This document shows, piece by piece, positions 12,007 to 21,804 of a stretch of 64,000 bases of DNA; position 1 is the stretch's first letter, and each line of letters starts with the position of its first letter. The notes beneath the pieces were generated by a model, which did no database searches, was not told the DNA's origin, and was given only the letters and a program-made list of their open reading frames with translations. The translations under genes and the position numbers were made by a program. Source of the DNA: Rhizophagus irregularis (taxonomy: Eukaryota; Glomeromycota; Glomeromycetes; Glomerales; Glomeraceae); the NCBI RefSeq assembly GCF_026210795.1, contig NC_089454.1, positions 496,001-560,000 of the forward strand, in the 5' to 3' direction.

Positions 12007-15000
12007 ATGGAGGATTTAACAGATGTGATAGTTATACCAGTTAAGGGGATGACGTGTAATTCATGCGTTAACTCCATATCAATTACTTTAAACAAATTAT
12101 CAGGCGTATCAAAAGTAATTGTTAGTCTTGAAAATGAAGAAGCAACAATTACTTATGATTCAAATAAATTAACAAAATCAGAAATTATTGAAACAATTGA
12201 AAATTGTGGTTATGAAGCCATTGATCCTTCATTAAAAAAAAATAATATCATTACTTTGCCTGTTAAAGGTATGACTTGTAATAGTTGTGTTAATAGTATT
12301 AATTCTGTATTAAAATCTGCTGATGGTGTTATTAGTGTTGATGTTTCTTTAAAGGATGAACAAGTTAAAGTTGAATATGATACGATGAGAATAACTGAGG
12401 ATAAAATTATCGAGGCTATTGAAAATTGTGGTTACGATGTACCTAAATCATCTTCATCTACTTCCAATACAACTTCCAATTCACCATCTTCACCATCACA
12501 AGCACAAGCACAATCATCATCATCATCATCATCAAGTCTTTCTTCTCCTAGAAATCCAACAAATTATGACGCATTAACCTTATCATCAATTAGTACTCAT
12601 GATTTTGATCCTAACAAATTACGTGTATGCAAATTATCTGTTCATGGTATGACATGTGCATCTTGCGTACATAGTATAGAAAATGTTTTAAAAAGTGAAA
12701 TCGGGATAACATCAGTTCAAATATCTTTAATAGTGGAAAGAGCGACCGTAGAATATGATCCTGCTATAATTAATGAACAAAAAATAGCAAATATGATAAA
12801 TGATCTTGGTTTTGAAGCTGCTCCAATTCCGGAACAACGTGAAGATACCGTAGAATTACGTATTCATGGTATGAATATACCATCAGATGCTATTTCAATT
12901 GAACAAAAATTAGTACAAATTCCAGGAATAATTTCTGCTCCAATAAACTTTGAAAAATTTACAGCAAAAATTCAATTTGATAAGGAAGTGATCGGTTTAC
13001 GTGATATAGTTTATAAAATTGAAGAAATGGGTTATAACGCTTTAATTAATGATGATAGTCATGATGTTCAATTAGAATCTTTATCACGTACAAAAGAAAT
13101 TATTGAATGGCGTAAAGCTTTTTTTTGGTCTTTAATTTTTGCTATTCCTGTTTTCTTAATTTATATGATTTTCCCTGAATTTTCTTGGGGAAGAAAACTT
13201 GTTGATATTGAATTAATTCCTGGTCTTTATAGTGGTGATTTAATTAGTTTGATTCTTACAATACCCGTACAATTTGGTGTTGGTAAAAGATTTTATGTTA
13301 TCTCTTATAAAGCACTTAAACATAAGACAGCTACTATGGATGTTTTGGTAGTTATAGGTACTTCAGCAGCATTTTTCTATTCCACTTTCATGATGGTATA
13401 TACAGTTTTCATAGATCCAACTTATCCAAGACAACCTGTTTTCTTTGATACATCTACAATGTTAATTTCTTTCATTGCACTTGGAAGATATTTAGAAAAT
13501 AAGGCAAAAGGTCAAACATCAACAGCTTTATCAAAATTAATGTCATTAACTCCTTCTAGTACTACAATTCTTTTAAGAAACAAAGACACAGGTGAAATAA
13601 TTGGTGAAAATAAAATTCCAACAGAATTAATTCAAGTAGGAGATTTGGTTAAGATTGTTCCAGGAGATAAAATTCCAGCTGATGGTGTAGTTGTTAAAGG
13701 TGAATCTACTGTAGATGAAAGTATGGTAACAGGAGAAGTAGTTCCTGTAAAGAAATTTCCTGGTGAAAATATGATAGGAGGAACCGTTAATGGTTCAGGT
13801 AGTTTTGAAATGGAAATTACAAGAGCAGGAAAGGATACTGCGTTAGCACAAATTGTTAAATTAGTTGAAGAAGCACAAACATCAAAAGCTCCAATACAAG
13901 AATTCGCTGATACTGTAGCGGGATATTTTGTACCTGTTGTCGTTATCTTGGGAATTCTTACATTCGTTGTATGGATGATATTATCTTCAGTATTAACAAA
14001 TTTACCTGATATTTTTAATGATGAATCAAGTAGGTTCATGGTCAGTTTAAAATTAAGTATATCAGTTATAGTTGTAGCATGTCCTTGTGCTCTTGGATTA
14101 AGTACACCTACAGCTGTAATGGTTGGAACAGGAGTTGGTGCACAAAATGGAATTCTAATTAAAGGAGGAAATTCTTTAGAATCAGGATATAAAGTAACAA
14201 AAGTTATTTTTGATAAAACCGGTACTTTAACAAAAGGAAAATTAGATGTCGCTCATCATGAATTAATGAGTGATAATTTGGAATTTACACGTGAAATATT
14301 TTTTGCTTTGGTTGGAGCTGCAGAATCATCAAGTGAACATCCTTATGGTAAAGCTATAGTTAATCATGCAAAACAATTACTTGAAGTTGAAAATATTGAT
14401 GCGGAATTAAGTAATTTTGAAGCTATTGCCGGAATGGGTATTAAATGTAACGTAATATTAAATCAATCATATTCTTCCGTACCTTCAATGTCAAAGAACA
14501 CTTCAACTATAGGGAAATCTTATAAAGTTGTGGTAGGAAGTGTTAAATTCCTTACACAAAATTATCATATTGACGTTCCAATTGATTTTATAAAAACGAA
14601 AGAAGGACATGAGAGACTTGGAAGAACTGTGGTAGTAGTAGCTATTGATAATAAATTTATTGGATTAATTTGTTTATCAGACATTATTAAACCTGAAGCA
14701 AGATTAGCTGTAGGAGCTTTACATAGTATGGGAATTAAAGTTGCTATGGTAACAGGAGATCAACAACTTACGGCTGAAGCTATCGCATCACAATGTGGAA
14801 TAAACGAAATTCATGCTGGGGTTTCACCAAAAGGAAAAACTCTTATAGTTAAATCATTACAAAGTGAAGGTGTACGTGGTAATGTTGTAGCTATGGTAGG
14901 AGATGGTATAAATGATTCTCCCGCTTTAGCCGCCGCTGATGTTGGAATTGCTTTATGTTCTGGTACTGATATTGCTATGGAAGCTGCTGATATTGTTTTA

Positions 15001-15372
15001 ATGAGAAATGATTTAGTAGATGTTGTGGCAGCTTTTGATTTATCTAGAACTATTTTTAAGAGAATTAAGTTGAATTTCGTTTGGGCTTGTCTTTATAACG
15101 TACTTGGAATTCCTTTCGCCATGGGTTTACTCTTACCTCTTGGTTTGTCTTTACATCCTATGATGGCTGGTGCCGCTATGGCTTTTAGTAGTGTTAGTGT
15201 TGTATGTAGTAGTTTAATGTTACGTTTCTGGAGTAAGCCAGAATGGATTATTAATTCAAAAGGTGCTGTCGTAAAAATTAAAACAAGAAATCGTTTAGCA
15301 GGTTCTTTGAAAAGGTTTTGGTATAGAATAATTGGCAAGAAAAGTTATACTAGACTTCATAATGAGAATTAA
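12007..15372 (+). CDS. CCC2: Copper-exporting P1B-type ATPase (Ccc2/ATP7-like)
   Basis: A single exon encodes 1121 residues. I start at ATG 12007, because the in-frame codons upstream open with TTG and no earlier ATG exists. Domains in order: heavy-metal-binding HMA1 (GMTCNSC, Cys17/20), HMA2 (GMTCNSC, Cys91/94), a Ser-rich linker (about 140-180), HMA3 (GMTCASC, Cys217/220), and a fourth HMA-like fold whose motif is GMNIPSD without cysteines (near 289). Then come membrane helices, the actuator TGE (575-577), CPC in the ion-path helix (692-694), the phosphorylation site DKTGT (Asp736), the SEHP nucleotide-binding motif (His778) and GDGINDSPAL (from 965). CPC plus HMA domains indicate Cu(I) transport, probably into the secretory pathway for cuproenzyme loading or for copper detoxification. 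Length is normal for ATP7/Ccc2-type proteins. The identity is strong; the exact organelle is not visible. Confidence 0.95.
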   Translation: MEDLTDVIVIPVKGMTCNSCVNSISITLNKLSGVSKVIVSLENEEATITYDSNKLTKSEIIETIENCGYEAIDPSLKKNNIITLPVKGMTCNSCVNSINSVLKSADGVISVDVSLKDEQVKVEYDTMRITEDKIIEAIENCGYDVPKSSSSTSNTTSNSPSSPSQAQAQSSSSSSSSLSSPRNPTNYDALTLSSISTHDFDPNKLRVCKLSVHGMTCASCVHSIENVLKSEIGITSVQISLIVERATVEYDPAIINEQKIANMINDLGFEAAPIPEQREDTVELRIHGMNIPSDAISIEQKLVQIPGIISAPINFEKFTAKIQFDKEVIGLRDIVYKIEEMGYNALINDDSHDVQLESLSRTKEIIEWRKAFFWSLIFAIPVFLIYMIFPEFSWGRKLVDIELIPGLYSGDLISLILTIPVQFGVGKRFYVISYKALKHKTATMDVLVVIGTSAAFFYSTFMMVYTVFIDPTYPRQPVFFDTSTMLISFIALGRYLENKAKGQTSTALSKLMSLTPSSTTILLRNKDTGEIIGENKIPTELIQVGDLVKIVPGDKIPADGVVVKGESTVDESMVTGEVVPVKKFPGENMIGGTVNGSGSFEMEITRAGKDTALAQIVKLVEEAQTSKAPIQEFADTVAGYFVPVVVILGILTFVVWMILSSVLTNLPDIFNDESSRFMVSLKLSISVIVVACPCALGLSTPTAVMVGTGVGAQNGILIKGGNSLESGYKVTKVIFDKTGTLTKGKLDVAHHELMSDNLEFTREIFFALVGAAESSSEHPYGKAIVNHAKQLLEVENIDAELSNFEAIAGMGIKCNVILNQSYSSVPSMSKNTSTIGKSYKVVVGSVKFLTQNYHIDVPIDFIKTKEGHERLGRTVVVVAIDNKFIGLICLSDIIKPEARLAVGALHSMGIKVAMVTGDQQLTAEAIASQCGINEIHAGVSPKGKTLIVKSLQSEGVRGNVVAMVGDGINDSPALAAADVGIALCSGTDIAMEAADIVLMRNDLVDVVAAFDLSRTIFKRIKLNFVWACLYNVLGIPFAMGLLLPLGLSLHPMMAGAAMAFSSVSVVCSSLMLRFWSKPEWIINSKGAVVKIKTRNRLAGSLKRFWYRIIGKKSYTRLHNEN

Positions 15373-17899
15373 GAGAATATTTACGCGAGAATAAGGATTA
15401 TTTGTTGGGAATTATTTCGAACAAGTCATGTGAAAAGTACGCGACAAAAAAAAAAAAAAAAAATTCAATGTAATACAACATATCATTAAATCATTAAAAG
15501 ATATTATTTTATTATTTTTAAAATACTTTATTTAATTGATATTTAAAAATTTTATCTTTATCAATTGTCATACATGCATGCAAACGTATTTATATTATAA
15601 CATTGATAATATTGTTTCAAACTTTCACCCGATTGTGTTTTTGAATAAAAAAGATTTAGTTTAAGTTAGATATTATTGTGTGATTTTTATTTGTGCAATT
15701 GTTATTAAGATCAAACATAAGCATGAGAAAATTTTAAAGATTTTAGCAAAGATTTACCGGATTTATAGTAGATTAGATGCTAACAAGTATTTTTTTTTTT
15801 TACAAAACCTAATAGAGATAGAGGACACAAACTATTTAGATAAGGCACATGAAGCAGATGGTATGTATGGTTACATAATTGAAATTAATTCCAAAACAAG
15901 TGTTTTATAATAAATGTTATCCTTGATTTAGTGGTATACCTTTGCGGAATCAATGTAAAATGGGTTGATATATTTTATGAGCATCTAATCTTTTTCCTTC
16001 ATCCGGGTTTTTAATTAGCCTCCCTTCCCTTCCCCCCCCCTGTTCAATTTATTTTGGTTAAATGAAATGAAAAAAAAATTTATTAATCATACGATACTAT
16101 GGATCTTATGATAATTGTCAAACAAAAAAAGGGGGGGATTAATCATATTTCACTAGAAAAGAATTAAAATAAGAAAGATTTGATTTAACATACGTTATTT
16201 TATTGACAACGCGACATTTCACGTTTTCATGTTATTGGTACATTTTACATTTAAGAAAAAAATCACGCAAGATTCCTTGTTACAATATTTTTTTTTTTTA
16301 TTATTACTCCCCTACATGTGGGGCGAATTGGGTTCAAGTCTTACCGAATATTATGGTACATTACATCAATTCGGCTGGGTAATACTATTTTAATATGAAT
16401 AAAATTTGGTGTAATAAATTTCACAAATACTCCAAATTATCTGGAATAATTACGCCCCATGTATAATCACTCAATATCTTTAATACCCGACTTTCTTTAA
16501 AATATCTTTTATTCATTCTTTCGGCAACTCAAGTAATACAAAAATAATAAAGTAATATGAATCAAAATGTTACATTGCGGCGTAACATGATCCTCTCATT
16601 ATTTACACTGACTAATTCCACAATCCACTATAATAATGATATTTACTAGAATGTTGGAAACATGTTTGACTTCACATATGATCCAAATGTCATATGATGA
16701 TCAACATATCAGATATCAACGTATAAAGTTTCGTAATAAAAACTTTGGAATAATGATCATTAATAAATTATTTCTAAATAATCCTTCCAATTCTTCAATT
16801 CGACCACTTCAACACATATTATACCAATATACATGTATGTGTGAAATATTGTAGGAAGAAAAGATTAAAAGGTCCAATTCCGATGAAAAGTTATCGGAGC
16901 TTCCAAGATCATTGTACTATAAGAAATAAAGAAAGATCAATTGAACCCATTAAAAAATAAATGAAAAAGTATTATATATATGCATATATACATACATATT
17001 ATGAGGCATTTGCTAGGATAACAACAAGTTATTAGCATAATAATATCCACTAAACTTATGATTATACAAAGACAAATGTGTAAAAAGAAATAATGACTAA
17101 CTTTTAACCGTCCTCGTTATAGTTCTTTCAGGATTGATTGATATCCAATTATCATCGGAGTCGTTGTAATTAAGTTATATTTTATAAATATAATAAAGTT
17201 AAAAAGTAAGTCGGTGATCTCACCTAAACAAATTATACTTAATCGTTGTGCATTAGGATCCACCTCGGGTATATATTATCATTATATTTTTAGTTAAGTA
17301 TGATGTATGTTGACTTCTTAACTATATAATCAGCAACGAACTCAATATACTATTAGAACTGGTTGAAAATTATAAATTGGATAACCTCTCTTATATTCAT
17401 AACTTTGATTTTCCAGTAATAATATCCATACATCAGTATATAAGATATCTAAAATGATAATATTATTATTAATATACGATGGTTTACCTAAGAAAAATAT
17501 AAAATATATACATGCGGATTTGTTTTTAAATAATTATTTAAACATAAATATAATCCAGCTTCGATGAACATAATCCCGTTTTGTAATGCTTTAAAGCGAT
17601 CTTACTAATTAATCCTACTTATTAATCCTTTTTGGTTTAGTAAACTTTTTTTGAAATAAGCAAACCATATAAATTCAGTTATTTAACATTTCAAATTTTG
17701 AAACATGATCAGGTAACAGTTTTAATAAGAATTTTATTCTGTAACCCATGATCATTTTTTTTTTCTTATTTCACTATGTTTGAAGTAATGCCTAAAATTA
17801 AATAATATCCTCATTGAGATCATATTGATATTTCTTTCTTTCCAGAAGAATATTAAGAATATTTAATTACAGGTTTTCTAAATAGTTCTAGAAAATGTT

Positions 17900-18046
17900 A
17901 TGAAGGAATTTGAACGTGGTTGGTATCAAGAGCCGAAAAAGAATTTGCAATTGCTGGTAATAAGCAACATTACAGGGTTCAAAAGTTATTCCATAAATTG
18001 TAAATCGTTTACCAATCTTTTAATTCTTAAGTTTCATCACGTGTAG
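17900..18046 (+). pseudogene. Possible exon remnant (48 codons)
   Basis: The frame beginning MKEFERGWYQEPKKNLQLLV has mixed codon use with GC-ending codons (TTG, CTG, CCG, AAG) that differ from the surrounding AT-rich non-coding sequence. It is followed by less convincing sequence to a TAG. It could be a fragment of a decayed gene or chance. No domain is recognised. Confidence 0.2.
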
Positions 18047-18977
18047 AGAAGTACAGAATGGAAGACGACTTATTCATTCTTCTTTTCCTTAAATTACATA
18101 AATTACAAGAGGATCAAAAAACTGTAAAATAAGAGATTGCTCTCATATTTCGCGTTAAGAGGTGAAAATGAAGTTAACGTGTAACAGAAACTTGAGATTG
18201 TGTCACAGAAGATTTCGACATCACATGAGACAATTGAGACATACAATGTCACGGGAGTATTAAGTAAATTAATGATAGTATGTATTGATAGTATGTAAGT
18301 TTGTAAAGTATAAATTTTTTTACACTTGTACATAGGTTAGGGTTAGGATTAGTCAGGATTAGGGTTCTGTGTATGTACGGAAAAAATCTTTTTGGAAGGG
18401 TTACTAACTTGTGTTTCAATTTACTAAATACTCATCATTAACCGGTTAATTAATTAATTGGTTAATTTGTGATGTGAGATGGTAAAACCGGTATATGTTT
18501 TTTTTTTCAATTGTCCGAAAAGCCTTAACCGGTTAATAACTTTTGGCCATTCTGGCCGACATTAAAATTTGACTGGAATTAATGTATTTTAGCACTTATA
18601 AAAATTAAATATATTTTCTCTGTTACAATTTCGCTAAAATACTGTACTGTCATAATCTCATACTTTAACTAGATAAATTAATCGGTTAACAGATAGGTTG
18701 TTCATCATAACTGGACCTAAACTTTAGATAGATCTGTAGACTATGTACGCCTCCTGCCGTCAAGATCTCAGAGTGATTTTTAGTTATTCCCGAGTTCCTT
18801 GTATTAATTAATCGAAGAAAAAGCCTATTGGTCTGATTGCATTTACTGCAATGGACAAACAAAAAAATGATATGATAGTTGTTACGGAAACTAATTTTGA
18901 TGTAAAAAGGAACTAACTGACCTATTTTACATTCATCATTTCTTCTTTTATCAGGAATGTATCCTTATTAGATTTTA

Positions 18978-20060
18978 TAGATGATCAAGCCATTCCTAAA
19001 ATTCATTTAATATTTTAATTCTCGTTCTCACGATCAAGATTAAAAAGATTGATGTTAAACCGCATCTGATGACATTACCAGGATTGATAGATAGTAAGTT
19101 ATATCAACATATATATTTTTTTAGGAATTTAAGATCATAGAATGATAAATTTCATCTCATCAAGACGTATTTAATCCCGACGATCAGAATACAAACCCGA
19201 CGTTCACAATCCTGACAAATCGCAATCCCGACATGGCACTAATATCCTTTTAAAAAATCAGTACATTGTATTTATTATATTTATTAAAAATAAAAAATTA
19301 TCATTATATGTCTTATAAAAATATTTAGATGATACTTAATTTGCGACGTATTATCGCAGTTTTCAGAATTCTGTGTACGTTGTGATTACTGAGTGATTGT
19401 AATTACAGGACGATTACAGGATGATTACAGGACAACATTGTCTGATTTTTGTCCGGTAATCGTCCTGTAATCTAGTAATCTAATAATTTTTTTTATCAGA
19501 TGGGTAGCACAATTTTGAAAAGCGCAATAATAAATTTTTACAATAAAAAACATTTTAAAATTCTTGCGAAACGCTTTAAAAATTGCTACATACAGTATCT
19601 GGATTTTGAATGGTTTCAGTAATTTTATATTTCTAGAGCCAATAGATGACCAGATATTACAGTTTAAAGAATTTGATTTCTATTAGTCGTTTGAAAAGCT
19701 TTCTTTATAGATTCTTTACAGTAATTCTTTAATTCTAATTAATTATTTTACTTGGATAATATTATTATTATAAAAATATATATTTTTTTTAATAAAATAT
19801 TGTAAAAAAAAAAATGCATCGACAAAAAATTCATTTAACACTAGTTCTCATGATCAAGATTTTACGATTATCGATTTAATTTATTTTTCTTATAAGTTGT
19901 TAAAAAAAATGCATCGACAAAGCCATTCCTAATTCATTTAGTTCCAGTTCTCATGATCAAGATTATTAGATTTAATAAATTTATTGATAAATTTATCTTT
20001 CTTATATCATTTATTTCTAGTTCTCACGATCAAGATTTTACGATTTGATAAATTTACCAA
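18978..20060. repeat. Diverged dispersed repeat, four copies around TTCTCAYGATCAAGATT
   Basis: Four copies of a core GTTCTC(A)(C/T)GATCAAGATT occur near 19025, 19851, 19950 and 20030. Three are preceded by an AATTCATTTA-type segment, and two by AAGCCATTCCTAA (18990, 19920). The last three copies are spaced about 80-100 bp apart and read as a degenerate tandem array; the first lies about 830 bp earlier. No protein-coding potential is seen in them. Confidence 0.6.
19402..19472. repeat. Short inverted repeat ATTACAGGACGATTAC
   Basis: The left arm ATTACAGGACGATTAC (19402-19417) pairs with GTAATCGTCCTGTAAT (19456-19471). Within the left side the unit GATTACAGGA is also repeated in tandem (19412-19432). 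The structure could form a hairpin with a 38-base loop. Confidence 0.75.
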
Positions 20061-20503
20061 TTTATTGATATGTTTATAATTGGCATCGGCTTAATATTCT
20101 TATTTTTGTGATTAAGAGATGGATCATATAATACATCGAAAAAGAAAAAAGCGTAAAATGACAATGCAACATTGTATTACTTTCATATTATTACATCATA
20201 ATGCAACATTATATCACTTTTATATCATTTTTATCGCTTTTATTTTAAATCATTGAGGAAAAACATCGATTATGATGCATTGTATGCATTGTTTAAAAAC
20301 TATTATTTAAATGGTTATTTTGCTTTGACTTCAAATTCATTCAATTCATCGATTCACTCGATTTACTATTAATTTCAAAAGTTTTTGGTTTTCACCTTAA
20401 TCTCTAAAAAATTCTTTTTGAAAAAAAAAGGATCAATTCGTAACGCATACTCATTCGTAACAATCTCTATTTTACTTTTTCTCGTAATTCTGCTCCTTTA
20501 ATT

Positions 20504-20791
20504 ATGGATAAAAGGCAATTTTTAACAACACAAATATACAAATCAACAATCATTAAATACTGCGAATTAAGAAGCAAAATTAAGTCAACTTGATGTTTCA
20601 GCTTACGACTGACAATGAATCTGCTAATTCTTATAATTCTGATCAGGCGAATACTTTAGTCGTTTCCTAGCGTAATATCAATGCATTGGGATGGATTAAT
20701 TAGAACTACACCTTACTTGACTTCTAGTAGAGTAAATGGTTTGGCTGCTGGTCATGGTTCTTTTGCTAATGTTAATGCATTTGGGGTTTAA
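20504..20791 (+). pseudogene. Decayed coding remnant, function unknown
   Basis: Coding-like amino acid runs appear in successive different frames with intervening stops. One frame reads EAKLSQLDVSAYD, the next DNESANSYNSDQANTL, and the last SMHWDGLIRTTPYLTSS followed by GLAAGHGSFANVNAFGV and a stop at 20789-20791. A one-base shift near 20668 joins the second and third runs. The composition (Ala, Gly, Asp, His) is unlike translated AT-rich intergenic DNA. I do not recognise the family. It ends 30 bp before the inverted-repeat element at 20820. A spliced real gene using the acceptor at about 20659 is an alternative. Confidence 0.4.
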
Positions 20792-20819
20792 AAACTTTAA
20801 AAAATACGTATATATGTAA

Positions 20820-21100
20820 TCTGGGTCTCCATTTCACTGACAAATCATTTCACCGACAATTACCTCACCGATAGACGTTTCGACGACAGGGTCATTTCGC
20901 AGACAAATGTTTCGCCAACAACCATCTCACCGACAAGGGAATTTAGGAAAAGAGTTAGGTTTAGGTAAGAAGATTAGGGTTAGGATTAGGAATTAAGGGT
21001 AGAATTAGGGTAAGGGTAAGTTAGGGTAAGTGGATCAAAACTGCCGGTGAAATGACTGTCGATGAGATAATTGTCGGTGAAATGATTGTCGCCAGACCCC
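20820..21100. mobile_element. Inverted-repeat (MITE/foldback-like) element with telomere-like core
   Basis: The left end (GGGTCTCCATTTCACTGACA...) and the reverse complement of the right end (GGGGTCTGGCGACAATCATT...) share the segment CATTTCACCGACAATTA and a following CTCACCGA/CTCATCGA, giving imperfect terminal arms of about 60 bp. ATGTAA at 20814-20819 and 21101-21106 could be a target-site duplication. The core (about 20941-21030) consists of TTAGGG/TTAGGA/GGGTAA variants. There is no open reading frame, so the element would be non-autonomous. The superfamily cannot be assigned from this sequence alone. Confidence 0.6.
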
Positions 21101-21804
21101 ATGTAAGGGATGTAATTTATTATAGTATTAAAGGAAATTTTATATATCATTATATTTTTATACTTTTTAAACAAACAACAAATAAAATTTTAGTTTTCTA
21201 TAATTGAAAAATATATGGTTTTTATGATAACTTTGAAATCGTGTATTCGTGCAATTCCGAATCATGAATAACCAATTACACAGGCATCCGATATATCAAA
21301 ATTACGAACTGTCAGTTATATATCATCGGTCTCAATTTAATGCAATTATAAAATGAAATTACAATTTGAGAATCGTAAATTTCTATTGTTATATAAACTC
21401 GGATACTAATATAATCATATTGAAATAATTTTAATTTTAACAATCGATTGGTTTAAGTTGTTCAAAGTAAATCATCATTAAATAATAAAAGAGTAACAAT
21501 ATTACTTATATATTATATCTCCAATTAGATTACAAATGAATTTAAAAATAATGTAAAACTTTAAAAATCTAATTGGTTAATGATAAATAGTACAAGATTG
21601 ATATGTTGATGTACATAATAAATTATGTACTTCGTTTAATGAGTTTGTACCAGTTAAAAACGTTTTTATACTGGAAGTTTAAAAGAATATTATAATATAA
21701 TAATATTAAATAATAATAATAACAATAAATTTCAATTCTTTTTTTTTCTTTTTTTCCTTTTTTTTTCATAGAATAATATTTTATTTAATATAATCCTATT
21801 TAAT

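Larger units (their letters stand above)
15373..21804. other. Gene-poor repeat-bearing region
   Basis: This 6.4 kb gap has no intact gene that I can support. It contains a short coding-like frame (17900-18046), telomere-like tracts (18334-18366 and inside 20820-21100), TTAACCGGTTAA palindromes (18438, 18524), a four-copy diverged repeat (about 18978-20060), a 16-17 bp inverted repeat (19402-19472), a decayed coding remnant (20504-20791) and an inverted-repeat element (20820-21100). The features are listed separately. Confidence 0.6.

Noticed and set aside
13632-14039. 135-codon minus-strand frame inside the copper ATPase
   Set aside because: It is the opposite-strand shadow of a well-supported coding sequence.
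16319-16350. GGGTTCAAGTCT resembling a tRNA B-box
   Set aside because: No matching A-box, acceptor stem or cloverleaf could be built around it.
16650-17460. Possible solo LTR beginning TGTTGGAA with a TATAAATA box
   Set aside because: No matching end, no target duplication and no second copy were found in the window.
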